From assembly GCA_947504035.1 (NCBI GenBank), contig CANNGA010000018.1:1-64000 (forward strand): a DNA stretch of 64,000 nucleotides, in the 5' to 3' direction. The translations under genes were made by a program, and so were the position numbers. This document shows, piece after piece, positions 43,016-51,147 of this stretch (position 1 is its first letter; every line of letters starts with the position of its first letter). The DNA comes from an uncultured Flavobacteriaceae bacterium (GTDB lineage: Bacteria > Bacteroidota > Bacteroidia > Flavobacteriales > Flavobacteriaceae). Below the pieces are notes generated by a model that saw only the letters and a list, made by a program, of their open reading frames with translations, did no database searches and had not been told where the DNA came from.

Positions 43016-46000
43016 TTATACCGTTTTTCTTTTAAGGGCAAAGAGGGCGATTAACGCTATCGCTAATATTCCTATTCCCCAATACCACCAGTTGGTACCT
43101 CCTAAATTGATTGGAGCAGGGTTTCCTATAAGATAAAATCCACCCCAATAGAAAGGGGCGGCCTTATAGAGATCTGCTTGTTGTAAATATTGAAGTTTAG
43201 CCTGTTGTAAGGCTTTAGATTTGTTCATGCCTTCTTTAAGATTGGTGTAAAAGTTTTGCATGAGTTGTGGCGTGGTATCATCTGGTATTTCCCAGCTGCT
43301 TAACAGTAAACTTTTAGTCCCCGCATATTGAAAGGCATTCCCTAAGCTCATAATGCCTTCGCCTTTGGCTATTTTACCCGTGCCCGTATTACAGGCGCTA
43401 AGTACGGTAAGTTCTGTTGGGATATTGAGCGCGAATAATTCATGGCTATAGAGGAGGTCGTCTTCTATGGAGTCTTTACTTTTAGTAAAATAGAGTTTTG
43501 AGTTTTCAGGGTTTTCATTATCGACATCGCCGTGTAGAGCGAGGTGTAAAATAGTATAGTTTCCAGCATTTTTCTTAAAATTAGCCTCATTAGCATGGGC
43601 GCCAAAGTAATACTGCCCATCTACAATTTTAGAAATGGCCTTAATTTCTTTACGTGTACCAGGTAGATCCTCTCCAGCAGCGCGCAGTGTCGCCAAACTC
43701 ATAGTGTTTGATGTTGTATTTGTAGGGTCTGAAAACGAAAAGGCCAAGCAACCTTTTAGACTGTTTTTTTGTTTTTTTTGTCGAAAAGTATTGAAGAGCA
43801 AGGAGGCAGAGTTGGCATAAGTAATGGCGTAGTCTCTTAACAAGTAAGGAAGCGTTTTTGGAGACATATCAGCAGCTTTTTTACTAAGCAATACCTCAAA
43901 ATTAAGATGCCATAACGGGCCATCTGGAACAATGATTAATTCGTCGCCTATGAGTTCTTCTTGTATAGGAGCGATAAGGGTGTTGTACAATTCTAACCCT
44001 AATGTTTTGTATTGTTTTATGTTTTTGGATATGGTGGCCTTTCTAAATGCATTAATTTTCTCAGTTAGTTCTGGTGTTGCTAATTCTTTTACGGCATAGT
44101 TGTCTTTGGAAATTGTAAAGGCATAGGTGGTGCTATCCGCAACATAAAATTTTAATAGCGTAGTATGTTTTGGAAGTTTTTGTTGGACTTCTATTGCTTG
44201 AATAATTTTAGTTTGATGCTTTAGTTGGTAGTGTTTTGTATATTGTTTTTCAATGAGTTTAGTAATTGAGTCTATTTTTTGGTTGGAATTAAATAATTTA
44301 TCTCTTAAGGCCATGATGCGTTTTACATCTTTTTTTTCTTTTGATTGGTGTTGTATAATTTGAGAGGTATAGAAGGCTTTGTTTGTTTTTAGAGATTTAA
44401 TTGATGTCAGTAATGGCTTTGGTAATTCAGAATTAGCGTTAGCTACATGCATATTTACCAATTCTCTTAGTGTGTTAGAGGTGCTTTCCTCTAGATAGTT
44501 AAATATCTGGTCTAAATAGAAGGCGTCTTTGTGTGTATTATAAGAGAGGATTAATGTTGAGATAACCTGATCGTAAGTCTTTTTAGCTTCTTCAGAAAAT
44601 TGTATTTTATCTTTATAGTGTTGGTGGTTTTGTCGTATTGATTTAATGGTACTGTTGGCTTTTTCAAAACAGACCAAAGCCTTCTGTAGGTAGGTTATAT
44701 CGTTATTTTTTTTGTAAATGGTCTTAAAAATAATACCTTTTAGGTTAAGCGCTCTCAATAAGCTAAGTAAGTCCCAATAATTATCTGGATTAAATGCGTC
44801 TTTATTAGTAACATTAGAGTTCGTCTTTTTTTTGCGATTAGATCTTAATGAATTGTCAAACGATTTTAGAGCTAAATCTAGGTTGCCTAGTTTTTTGTGA
44901 CACATACCAACAATGAGATGATTGCGTGTACTCCTTAAATGATTTTTTCCTAGAGAATTAGAAATTATATGTAAAGCTTTGTTTTGATAATTGATGGATT
45001 GGAGGTATTGTTTGTTGAGAAAATAGTGGTTTGAAATTCCCATATAAGAATAGGCTATTTGTAAATTGCCTTCTAGTTTAAGCTTAAATTTAATGTCTAA
45101 AGCATTAAGATGATATTTCAGGGCTTTTTCTGGATTTATAAAAATATGAGCTTCTCCCAAAATATGGTATAAATATGCCAGATCGAGATTGTCTTCCTTG
45201 TATGTTTTTTTATATATGTTTAAGGCTTTATTTAAATAAGAGAGCGCTTTTTTGTTATTTTTCTCTAATAGACATATCTCTGCTATGGCTATCTGGCTGT
45301 AGGCAACGTTAAAGTTTTCAGGACCATATGTAGCTGTTGCGATATAGATGCTTTTTTCATAATAGGTTACAGCATCACTGTATTGACCTTTATCTCTATA
45401 AGCATTACCAAGGCTATGATAGGTTTTTAACAATCCATAAGGGTTCTCTTCTTTTAAAAATATAGGCAAGGCTTTTGATAAGTTTTCTAATGCTTGGTCT
45501 GTTTCAAACTGGTCTTGCTTTATAGAGGATATGTTAAGGTAAGCAAAACCGGCATATAGATGGGTTTCATCATAGTTACACAACACACTATTAAGAAACG
45601 TTTCATGACATTCAAGAGCCTTTTGCGTCATACCGAGATTAAGATAAATATTGCCTAGGTTGGTATAAGCAATGCCTATCTTGATACTGTTTTTAGGATA
45701 GATCTCCTTATTGAGAGACAGGCCTTTTAAATGGTATTCTAATGCCTTGGAATATTGAGAAAGCACCATGTAATTGTTCGCTAAATTGAGAAACGCTGCT
45801 GAAATACTTTTCTTAGGATAAGGACTTATAGTTTTGAAAATTTCAAGGGCTTTGTTTAGATAATGAATAGATTTTTCATGATTTGAAATCTGGTTATAGT
45901 AATGTGAAAAGTTCATTAAAGTAGCGCCTCGCTCCTTATGGTTTTTAGGTAAATGGGTTTCACATAGTCTCCAAGCTTCTTTTGTGTGCGAAAGGGAATG

Positions 46001-46258
46001 TTCATGTTGGTGTAATTTCCAATAAGCAACAGATATATTATTGTAAGAAGCGGCTATCTTATCCCATGTTTTAAGAGGTTTATAAATAGATAAGGCTTTT
46101 TGAGTGAACTTGATAGATGCCTTAAATTTTGAAGATTCAATTAAAGAATCTCCTTTTTTAAAATGTTGGTCGGCTATTACTATGGCCTCCTCGGTTTGAC
46201 TGAAACTAGATGAGGTGTAAACTAAAAAGAGTACTAATATCCCTAAGGTTTTTTTCAT
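43016..46258 (-). CDS. Exported TPR-CHAT protein (caspase-like fold)
   Basis: A 1080-residue protein. A signal peptide (1-20) is followed by about ten tetratricopeptide repeats (residues about 30-480; e.g. AYTNLGNIYLNLGMTQKALECHE), a helical linker with coiled coil, and a CHAT domain (about 740-1030). The catalytic His lies in HLALHG near 910 and Cys in LSACNTGTG near 954. A C-terminal membrane helix (WWYWGIGILAIALIALFALK) would anchor it. The family includes proteases such as separase and the CRISPR-linked Craspase. With the protease-like domain outside the cytoplasm, the substrate is not obvious. The upstream ECF sigma and TPR genes suggest stress or surface signalling. Confidence 0.85.
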   Translation of the reverse strand: MKKTLGILVLFLVYTSSSFSQTEEAIVIADQHFKKGDSLIESSKFKASIKFTQKALSIYKPLKTWDKIAASYNNISVAYWKLHQHEHSLSHTKEAWRLCETHLPKNHKERGATLMNFSHYYNQISNHEKSIHYLNKALEIFKTISPYPKKSISAAFLNLANNYMVLSQYSKALEYHLKGLSLNKEIYPKNSIKIGIAYTNLGNIYLNLGMTQKALECHETFLNSVLCNYDETHLYAGFAYLNISSIKQDQFETDQALENLSKALPIFLKEENPYGLLKTYHSLGNAYRDKGQYSDAVTYYEKSIYIATATYGPENFNVAYSQIAIAEICLLEKNNKKALSYLNKALNIYKKTYKEDNLDLAYLYHILGEAHIFINPEKALKYHLNALDIKFKLKLEGNLQIAYSYMGISNHYFLNKQYLQSINYQNKALHIISNSLGKNHLRSTRNHLIVGMCHKKLGNLDLALKSFDNSLRSNRKKKTNSNVTNKDAFNPDNYWDLLSLLRALNLKGIIFKTIYKKNNDITYLQKALVCFEKANSTIKSIRQNHQHYKDKIQFSEEAKKTYDQVISTLILSYNTHKDAFYLDQIFNYLEESTSNTLRELVNMHVANANSELPKPLLTSIKSLKTNKAFYTSQIIQHQSKEKKDVKRIMALRDKLFNSNQKIDSITKLIEKQYTKHYQLKHQTKIIQAIEVQQKLPKHTTLLKFYVADSTTYAFTISKDNYAVKELATPELTEKINAFRKATISKNIKQYKTLGLELYNTLIAPIQEELIGDELIIVPDGPLWHLNFEVLLSKKAADMSPKTLPYLLRDYAITYANSASLLFNTFRQKKQKNSLKGCLAFSFSDPTNTTSNTMSLATLRAAGEDLPGTRKEIKAISKIVDGQYYFGAHANEANFKKNAGNYTILHLALHGDVDNENPENSKLYFTKSKDSIEDDLLYSHELFALNIPTELTVLSACNTGTGKIAKGEGIMSLGNAFQYAGTKSLLLSSWEIPDDTTPQLMQNFYTNLKEGMNKSKALQQAKLQYLQQADLYKAAPFYWGGFYLIGNPAPINLGGTNWWYWGIGILAIALIALFALKRKTV

Positions 46259-46553
46259 AAGTATTTTTGTTTAGTATTTAATCATTAACTTTTGTTAAGC
46301 GTAAAGAGATAAAGCGTGTTTAGAATAAAAACGTTCTATCTTATATTGAAGCTTAACTGTTAAAAATGTTTTAAAAAACCTCCCTTAGGGAAGAGGTACT
46401 ACATTTTTGTAATGAGTTGCTATTAAAAGAATTATTAAAGGTTAAAAGGAATTATTGTATTGCATAATGGGTGTGCTAGGTGTCATGTTTAAAATGAGAA
46501 TTATGATTTGAAAATTCGTTAAAATTAATCTTATTTCTATATTAAAAAACGTT
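46259..46553. other. Intergenic region between TPR and CHAT genes
   Basis: About 295 AT-rich bases on the same-strand path from the TPR protein gene to the CHAT gene. I see no ORF and no strong hairpin. A promoter for the CHAT gene could lie here, perhaps read by the linked sigma factor. Confidence 0.4.
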
Positions 46554-47309
46554 CTACTTTTTTTCATGAATTATATCATGTAGTAATTTTTTAGCTTTAA
46601 GACTATATAAATTAGGCCTATGAGTTAAATTATGCAGTTGTGTTTTTGTAGCTTTAAAATTGTTCATCTTTAAATGTGTTAAGGCTAAAAACCATTGGGC
46701 ATCATCATAATATAAATCGTTTTCTTTAAAAGAACGGAAGAGTGTAAGTGCTTTTTCTTCTAAACAAGTATTCAAATAACTATTTCCTAAATATAATTTT
46801 AATTGCGCATCATTAGGATGCTGTTTTATAAGGTTTTCGAGTGCACAGATTGTTTTTCTATATTTTTTATGTTTGTAATCTACCGCAATTTTTATGAGTT
46901 CAGGTTGGCCATTAGCGGCGCCTCTATTGGGGGCATTTATAGGATAGGGGACGTAGTAAGTAGAGAAAAGGTCTTCTTCTTGTGGCATATTCCAAAACCA
47001 AATGAGAGAAGGCAAGCCTATAAAAATGATGAAAATAGCAGCAATTTTCCAAAAATACCGTGTTCCTTTTTTTGTAGAGGCGTTTAAGTCATTTTCGTGC
47101 AATTCTTGATCTATAACTCTTAATTTCTCTCTAAATAAAAGGGTGTCTTCATCTTTTAGCGCTTGTTGTACTAATCTATGCTTTTCTACTTCTAGTTGAA
47201 ATACCTTGTCCGTTTTTAGCAGATCTTCAAAAGCTTTCAATGTATTACCTTTCATCTCGTTATTAAGGTAACTATTTATTTTTTCGAATAATTCTTGAGT
47301 TCTTTCCAT
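46554..47309 (-). CDS. Membrane-anchored TPR protein beside an ECF sigma gene (anti-sigma-like)
   Basis: A 251-residue protein. An N-terminal cytoplasmic part of about 80 residues (charged helices such as FEKINSYLNNEM and FQLEVEKHRLVQQAL), a membrane helix (about 86-106), and a C-terminal part with TPR-like helices (LKLYLGNSYLNTCLEEKALTLFRSFKE). It lies 5 bases after the sigma gene, the usual place of an anti-sigma factor, and the layout cytoplasmic helices / membrane / sensor domain fits. No standard zinc anti-sigma motif is seen. Confidence 0.65.
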   Translation of the reverse strand: MERTQELFEKINSYLNNEMKGNTLKAFEDLLKTDKVFQLEVEKHRLVQQALKDEDTLLFREKLRVIDQELHENDLNASTKKGTRYFWKIAAIFIIFIGLPSLIWFWNMPQEEDLFSTYYVPYPINAPNRGAANGQPELIKIAVDYKHKKYRKTICALENLIKQHPNDAQLKLYLGNSYLNTCLEEKALTLFRSFKENDLYYDDAQWFLALTHLKMNNFKATKTQLHNLTHRPNLYSLKAKKLLHDIIHEKK

Positions 47310-47314
47310 GCTAA

Positions 47315-47893
47315 TTATTCTTTAGAAGATCGTTTCAACTCTTTAAATATAGGATCTTTTTCTGCCATTTCTATTAATTTTTTTTGACAGACAAATTTTC
47401 GTTTTCGTGTATAACCCTCTGTGAAATTTTGTCTTTTTGCAATTTCCTGAGTCGTATACCCTTTGAAAAAAAGTGCTAAAATAGCTTTACAGCTTTCACC
47501 TAATTTTATAAAATATTTTTGAATTACAGCTCGTTTTTCGGCATTATCTAAATCTTCCACGATAGTCTCTTCTTCTAGGAAATGCAATTCATTTAGAGTC
47601 GCGTTGTGAATCGTTTTGTTTCTTTTTCGCAGTCGGTTAAGCCATAGATTTCTGCAAACAGCATAAACATAAGTGCCCAATGCACAGTTGATGTTTAAAT
47701 TGTCGTTTTTTAATTTTTCAAAAACGATAACTAAAGCATCTTGGAAAATATCTCTTGCTTCCGATTCATCTCCAGAGTTATTTACGATATAAGCTGTAAC
47801 TTGAGGCAGATGTTTCTTGTAGAATTCTTTAAGAATTTTATGGTCACCACGTAAAATACCTTCGGTAATAGTATGGTCTTCTTTTTTTTTCAT
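47315..47893 (-). CDS. ECF-type RNA polymerase sigma factor
   Basis: A 192-residue protein. Region 2 is near residues 20-90 (YVVNN...EARDIFQDALVIVFEKL, then YVYAVCRNLWLNRLRKR) and region 4 near 125-180 (CKAILALFFKGYTTQEIAKRQNFTEGYTRKRKFVCQKKL). The lack of regions 1 and 3 marks it as an extracytoplasmic-function factor. It may direct expression of the anti-sigma-like and CHAT genes downstream. The start ATG is followed by KKKEDH, and a poly-T stretch lies upstream. Confidence 0.88.
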   Translation of the reverse strand: MKKKEDHTITEGILRGDHKILKEFYKKHLPQVTAYIVNNSGDESEARDIFQDALVIVFEKLKNDNLNINCALGTYVYAVCRNLWLNRLRKRNKTIHNATLNELHFLEEETIVEDLDNAEKRAVIQKYFIKLGESCKAILALFFKGYTTQEIAKRQNFTEGYTRKRKFVCQKKLIEMAEKDPIFKELKRSSKE

Positions 47894-48116
47894 TAAGAGT
47901 ATATATCCTTATATCCATTCAGGGAATAAAGTTATTTATAATTCTGATAACGTTTATATTTTCTTGGTTTTTTTTGTAAAAAAAATATTATCACGATAAG
48001 CTTTTCGTAAGGTTTTTAAGGTTAACGTGCTAAAAAACAGATGTGTATATGTGTTTAAAAAGAGGAGGTACTAGATAATTAAATTTTTTAGTAAAAGCTT
48101 GATTGGAAATTGTTTG

Positions 48117-48156
48117 CCATCAAAATATAGTTTTAATAAAAATTATATTTTGATGG
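48117..48156 (-). terminator. Hairpin downstream of tRNA-Ala
   Basis: CCATCAAAATATA (48117-48129) and TATATTTTGATGG (48144-48156) are perfect complements around 14 bases. It lies 6 bases past the 3' end of the minus-strand tRNA-Ala and may protect or end the transcript. Confidence 0.6.
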
Positions 48157-48161
48157 CCTAG

Positions 48162-48235
48162 TGGAGAAGATCGGATTCGAACCGACGACCTCTTGACTGC
48201 CAGTCAAGCGCTCTAGCCAACTGAGCTACATCCCC
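48162..48235 (-). tRNA. tRNA-Ala (GGC)
   Basis: A 74-base cloverleaf on the minus strand. The anticodon stem CTTGA/TCAAG encloses loop CTGGCAG, anticodon GGC. The acceptor GGGGATG/CTTCTCC contains the G3-U70 pair that identifies alanine tRNAs, and also a U6-U67 mismatch. T loop TTCGAAT. CCA is not encoded. Confidence 0.88.
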
Positions 48236-48573
48236 AGTGTTTTTAAAATAGGCTTGAAAATGCGAAGCAATACCATGCCTTTTTAGAAGAATGCATGCAA
48301 ATGTAAACATTTAGTTGCAAAACAACATCAAGAAATGTATTGAGATCGCAGTTTTATATTCGAAAAATAACAATTGTTATAGGTTATGCTGTAGCGGACT
48401 TATAAAGACACGCAAAACCAGTTTTTGCAAAGGATGTTGCGTTTAAATTGTGATTTTAACCTCCTGCAGAAGTAGAGGGATGTTTAAAGATAAGATTTTT
48501 AGGTTTTTAAGAATGTCTGCGGAAGCTGCAGTGCGCGGTAGGACACTTCATCATTAAAATGTACTTTTAGCTC
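48236..48573. other. Intergenic region, 12-base palindrome only
   Basis: About 340 bases with no gene. TAACAATTGTTA at 48368-48379 is a perfect palindrome that could be a regulator site. No clear consensus promoter was found for the following gene. Confidence 0.4.
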
Positions 48574-49101
48574 ATGAAATTAGCAATAGTATTTTTTATA
48601 TGCAGTTTAAGTTTATCTGTGCCAGTCATCGCGCAAGAGAATGATAACATAAGATGTTCTGAAAAAGGATGTGAGGGGACTTACAAAGGGCCTGAGTTTG
48701 TTGATGGCACCGATGTTGCTCACCAATTTTCAAATACAATGTCTGCAGCTGTGGGCGATGCATTAAAAGCATGCTACAGAAAGGGTGCATATGCCAAAGT
48801 AGATTTCTTTAATATAAGAATGACAACGGAAGGCATGGGGTCGGGTATGGTTACTTACAGCTTATACGTCCCTTTTAAAAGAGTGTCCACAGCATGTGAG
48901 GCGTATACGGCATTCGACCATGTTGGTGGTTGGAACCATAAACCTGCTTTACACCAGAGAAAAGCAGAATTAAGCCGACTTTTAATGAGAGGACAGGCTT
49001 TAGCTATAAGTCCTTTAAAAACAACTCCCGAAGGGTTACAGGAATATTGGATACAATGGCGACATCGTACTGTGCAAGTAGCTTGTAAAGCTAACGACTA
49101 A
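48574..49101 (+). CDS. Exported protein, unknown function
   Basis: A 175-residue protein. Signal peptide 1-20 (cut after VIAQ), then a Cys-containing mature part (C28, C33 and later C67, C107, C171), which suggests disulfides in the periplasm or outside. No family recognised. It is followed 11 bases later by the gene for a beta-barrel or toxin-23-like protein and then an LRR lipoprotein, all on one strand, so the three may be one operon. Its size would suit a partner or a small ligand of the next protein. Confidence 0.6.
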   Translation: MKLAIVFFICSLSLSVPVIAQENDNIRCSEKGCEGTYKGPEFVDGTDVAHQFSNTMSAAVGDALKACYRKGAYAKVDFFNIRMTTEGMGSGMVTYSLYVPFKRVSTACEAYTAFDHVGGWNHKPALHQRKAELSRLLMRGQALAISPLKTTPEGLQEYWIQWRHRTVQVACKAND

Positions 49102-49112
49102 GCGAGTGCTAA

Positions 49113-50138
49113 TTGGCAGACGACTTTAAGGTATATGCCATTAATTTTTATAATTTTACAGATAATCTTAATAAACTCCTCGTTATTCCTAAATCCTATA
49201 CATATATTTTAGCGCTTTATATAGCCTTCACAGGCGGTGTTGTTGCGCAAAGTTTTAAAGTAAATGGGGGGGTTACGGCAAGCGTCGCTATCGTTTTAGG
49301 AAATCAAAATCAAACCCTTAAGGGGAACATCGCGGCAATTGGAGCACTTCGTTATGGTGAGGCGGCACTAGAATCTGGATTAAGTTTTTCTTTAGGACAG
49401 CTGTTAAAACGCCATACTGTAAAGACCAAAGGAGCATTCTACGCGTACGACTTTTTCACGCTATTGGGCGTAGGTAAAAATGATAATTTGTTAGGCGCTG
49501 CGCTTATAGATATTACGCCTACTTTTAGTTTCAACCCTAATACAAGTGGGACGTTTACGGGGGTAGGGTTTGGATTTCAAAAGGAAATATTGCCTAATGC
49601 CCTTTCTGTATTTAATAACAGACGCGGGAAGCTTTTATTGCGTTTTGCCAATGCGCAACATTCTATAGCAGTGACTTTTTTTAATGATTTAAGGTTTGGT
49701 AGGTTGTTTTATGGAGAAGGGACAGACTATGGAAGTACCGGGGCTTTAAAAGTGTCGTATACCGAAATAGTAGCACGAAATGAAATTTATAGTGCAGGTG
49801 TGGGGCTAGAGCTTTTTACGCCGAAGCAGGACTATACAAGAACACCGGATAATGGTTTAAATTCAGATGATGGTCGTAAAAATGTATGGCACACATTAGC
49901 ACCTCATGAGTGTTTGTTTTACACCAATTTATATGCGTTTGGGGCGTATCAAAATACATTTTACAATACGGCGGCAAAAGTTGGCATAAACAGTGAGAAA
50001 ATGGGAGCTTTTGTTCAGAATACGTTACATGATGGTTCTGGATTAAATCCCAGATTTCCTTGGGATGTCACAGCGAAAGATAAACTGTTTTTCGAAGTTG
50101 AAGGCGCGCTATTATACACAAAAAGCAATGATGATTAG
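49113..50138 (+). CDS. Beta-rich exported protein resembling polymorphic toxin type 23
   Basis: Up to 341 residues. There is no ATG in frame upstream of the hydrophobic segment; the first possible start is the TTG at 49113. The putative signal segment (YILALYIAFTGGVVAQ) lies about 30 residues in, so the true start is uncertain. The body is glycine- and aromatic-rich beta structure (GTFTGVGFGFQKE, FYGEGTDYGSTGALKVSY). The end, AAKVGINSEKMGAFVQNTLHD, resembles the tail of the Bacteroidetes toxin-23 domain from memory. It could equally be an outer-membrane barrel. The next gene overlaps by 11 bases. Confidence 0.5.
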   Translation: MADDFKVYAINFYNFTDNLNKLLVIPKSYTYILALYIAFTGGVVAQSFKVNGGVTASVAIVLGNQNQTLKGNIAAIGALRYGEAALESGLSFSLGQLLKRHTVKTKGAFYAYDFFTLLGVGKNDNLLGAALIDITPTFSFNPNTSGTFTGVGFGFQKEILPNALSVFNNRRGKLLLRFANAQHSIAVTFFNDLRFGRLFYGEGTDYGSTGALKVSYTEIVARNEIYSAGVGLELFTPKQDYTRTPDNGLNSDDGRKNVWHTLAPHECLFYTNLYAFGAYQNTFYNTAAKVGINSEKMGAFVQNTLHDGSGLNPRFPWDVTAKDKLFFEVEGALLYTKSNDD

Positions 50139-51048
50139 AAAATTAGGGTATTGTTGTGTGCTTATTTTGGTCTTGACGGGTTGCGAGACGTATACTACGT
50201 TTTATAAAGAAACAGCTAGACTTTCTAGTGCAACCGTTAAAAGAGCACAGCGCTTAGATTTAAGACAGGAAGCTACCGATAGTATGCTAAAATTAGTTCC
50301 TAAATTTGAGAATTTACGTTCTTTAAATTTAACAGCAAGGTCTGCATCTGAAATTGATACTGTACTAAAATTGGTAGCGCGTCCAGAGCTGTTGCGTGTG
50401 CTTATCTTAGACAGTACAAACCTTAAACAGTTGCCTGAGAGTATACGTCGATTTTCTAATTTAAAGCAGTTGGCTTTAAATCATACGCCACATTTAGATT
50501 TTCAAACGGCTTTTTATACGCTCGAAGGTTTGCCTTTAGTGTTTTTAAATTTACAGCATAATCAGTTAACGGTTGTGCCAGAAGGTATTGGTAAACTAAA
50601 GCATTTAACCGATCTTAATCTTTCGCATAATCAATTAACTACGGGTTTTTTTAGATTGCAAGCCATTCCAAGGTTGAAATCACTATGGTTAACCGCTAAT
50701 GCATTGGAGGTTTTGCCAGAGCCTTTGTTTCAGCTTAAAACTTTAAAGAATTTATATATAGAACACAATTCGCTGTCTCATATACCAGAAGGTATTACAG
50801 CTTTAAAAAAAGTATGGGTGATCCATGCTGGACATAACGCATTTACAGAATTGCCAGAAGCATTTTCTAAAATGAATTGCTTGTTATTATTACATATTAA
50901 TGATTGTCCTATCGCGCGTATACCAGAAAGTTACTTGCACAAGGATTCTAAAGTGGCAGGACTTCTGTTAGATAATAATCAACTTTCAGAAAAAGCAAAG
51001 CGGTACTGGCGCAAAACATTTCAGCATTTTTTTATACTCTCATTATAA
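50128..51048 (+). CDS. Leucine-rich-repeat lipoprotein
   Basis: A 306-residue protein from the ATG at 50128; the next codon is also ATG. An in-frame start 63 bases upstream would bury the signal peptide. The lipobox gives an acylated Cys near residue 20 (VLTGCE). About nine leucine-rich repeats follow (LVFLNLQHNQLTVVPEGIGK, LTDLNLSHNQLTTGFFR, LKNLYIEHNSLSHIPEGI), a typical 23-residue bacterial type. LRR lipoproteins usually bind proteins or glycans at the cell surface. It overlaps the toxin-23-like gene by 11 bases, so it may be its partner or protector, which is inference. Confidence 0.75.
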   Translation: MMIRKLGYCCVLILVLTGCETYTTFYKETARLSSATVKRAQRLDLRQEATDSMLKLVPKFENLRSLNLTARSASEIDTVLKLVARPELLRVLILDSTNLKQLPESIRRFSNLKQLALNHTPHLDFQTAFYTLEGLPLVFLNLQHNQLTVVPEGIGKLKHLTDLNLSHNQLTTGFFRLQAIPRLKSLWLTANALEVLPEPLFQLKTLKNLYIEHNSLSHIPEGITALKKVWVIHAGHNAFTELPEAFSKMNCLLLLHINDCPIARIPESYLHKDSKVAGLLLDNNQLSEKAKRYWRKTFQHFFILSL

Positions 51049-51093
51049 TATCGTTGTTTCACCTAGATTTAAAGACAGAAACATATTAAAAAG

Positions 51094-51129
51094 AACAGAG
51101 GCACTTTTTGTAAAAGGCCTCTGTTTTAA
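51094..51129. terminator. Bidirectional terminator
   Basis: AACAGAGGC (51094-51102) and GCCTCTGTT (51117-51125), perfect 9-bp stem, with TTTT on the plus side. It lies between the LRR lipoprotein gene and the convergent xylanase gene and can serve both. Confidence 0.7.
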
Positions 51130-51147
51130 TTTAGAAAGAATTATGTG

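Noticed and set aside
43016-46258. CRISPR-associated Craspase (TPR-CHAT partner of gRAMP)
   Set aside because: The protein has a signal peptide and C-terminal membrane anchor and is linked to sigma/anti-sigma-like genes, with no gRAMP or array nearby.
48368-48379. Palindrome TAACAATTGTTA as a named operator
   Set aside because: A 12-base AT-rich palindrome in an intergenic region is weak evidence and no regulator gene is adjacent.
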